A stretch of DNA of 6,476 nucleotides from Pleurocapsa sp. MO_226.B13 (GTDB lineage Bacteria > Cyanobacteriota > Cyanobacteriia > Cyanobacteriales > Xenococcaceae). Positions within the stretch are counted from its first letter, which is position 1, and every line of letters begins with the position of its first letter. Under the pieces are notes generated by a model. The model was not told the DNA's origin. It ran no database searches and saw only the letters and a list, made by a program, of their open reading frames with translations. The translations under genes were made by a program, and so were the position numbers. Positions 6,425 to 6,476 of this stretch are shown in pieces. The stretch is taken from the NCBI GenBank assembly GCA_030064795.1, contig JASJEI010000383.1, positions 1 through 6,476 of the forward strand, written 5' to 3'.

Positions 6425-6445
6425 CTTTTGAGGGAACCTCAAAAG
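6425..6445 (-). terminator. Perfect 9-bp inverted repeat; possible terminator of a leftward gene beyond the right edge
   Basis: CTTTTGAGG (6425-6433), a 3-nt centre GAA and CCTCAAAAG (6437-6445) form the strongest hairpin in the window. Read leftward, the stem is followed by TTTAAATT, a poor T run. Read rightward, no T run follows. It could therefore end a leftward transcript entering from the right, but it could equally be part of a repeat element, and the flanking gene is not visible. Confidence 0.3.
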
Positions 6446-6476
6446 CCATGTCCTTGTCTTTGCGTGAGATCTAAAC

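Noticed and set aside
6365..6475. 36-codon leftward frame open to the right edge
   Set aside because: It could be the tail of a gene outside the window. However, it contains the 9-bp perfect inverted repeat and a CGCAAAGAC repeat-like piece, and the translation matches nothing that I recognise, so coding is not supported.
6190..6476. Known structured RNA (RNase P RNA, tmRNA, 6S, group II intron domain V, tRNA) or a CRISPR array
   Set aside because: I see no conserved core of any of these RNAs and no regularly spaced repeats. The hairpins alone are not diagnostic.

Overview
The window looks like cyanobacterial chromosome. It has seven exact copies of the HIP1 octamer GCGATCGC (starting at 565, 2326, 3393, 4040, 4405, 4510 and 4849), where about 0.1 would be expected by chance in 6.5 kb. 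It also carries cyanobacterial-type MreB, MreC and MreD proteins and short tandem repeats between genes. The genus cannot be fixed from this sequence.

Layout from left to right. Positions 1-180 hold the first 60 codons of a leftward gene that leaves the window. Its N-terminus resembles the helical domain found at the start of many cyanobacterial signalling proteins. Positions 181-752 are a divergent intergenic region with a Shine-Dalgarno site for the leftward gene, a four-copy 12-bp direct repeat, a 9-bp-pitch pyrimidine repeat and a possibly structured leader. Positions 753-3005 encode a full-length cellulose synthase catalytic subunit (BcsA type: GT2 catalytic domain, membrane helices, gating loop, C-terminal PilZ domain). 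The PilZ domain lacks two of the canonical c-di-GMP-binding residues. On the opposite strand, 32 bp away and tail to tail, lies the cell-shape cluster mreB (5532-4495), mreC (4351-3596), mreD (3592-3038), transcribed leftward. From 5533 to the right edge there is no confident gene: about 650 bp of very AT-rich DNA upstream of mreB, then a more GC-rich patch (about 6200-6476) with hairpins, repeat-like pieces and one doubtful 39-50-codon frame.

How the genes relate: MreB filaments, with membrane proteins MreC and MreD, organise sidewall peptidoglycan synthesis. BcsA makes and exports a beta-1,4-glucan across the inner membrane. Both concern the cell envelope, but their convergent orientation means they are not one operon. 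No BcsB, BcsZ, HlyD-like or diguanylate cyclase gene accompanies bcsA here, so any export partners must be encoded elsewhere. I found no clear new multi-gene system. The points most worth checking are the altered PilZ domain, the 12-bp repeat array upstream of the left-edge gene, and the compositionally distinct right end.
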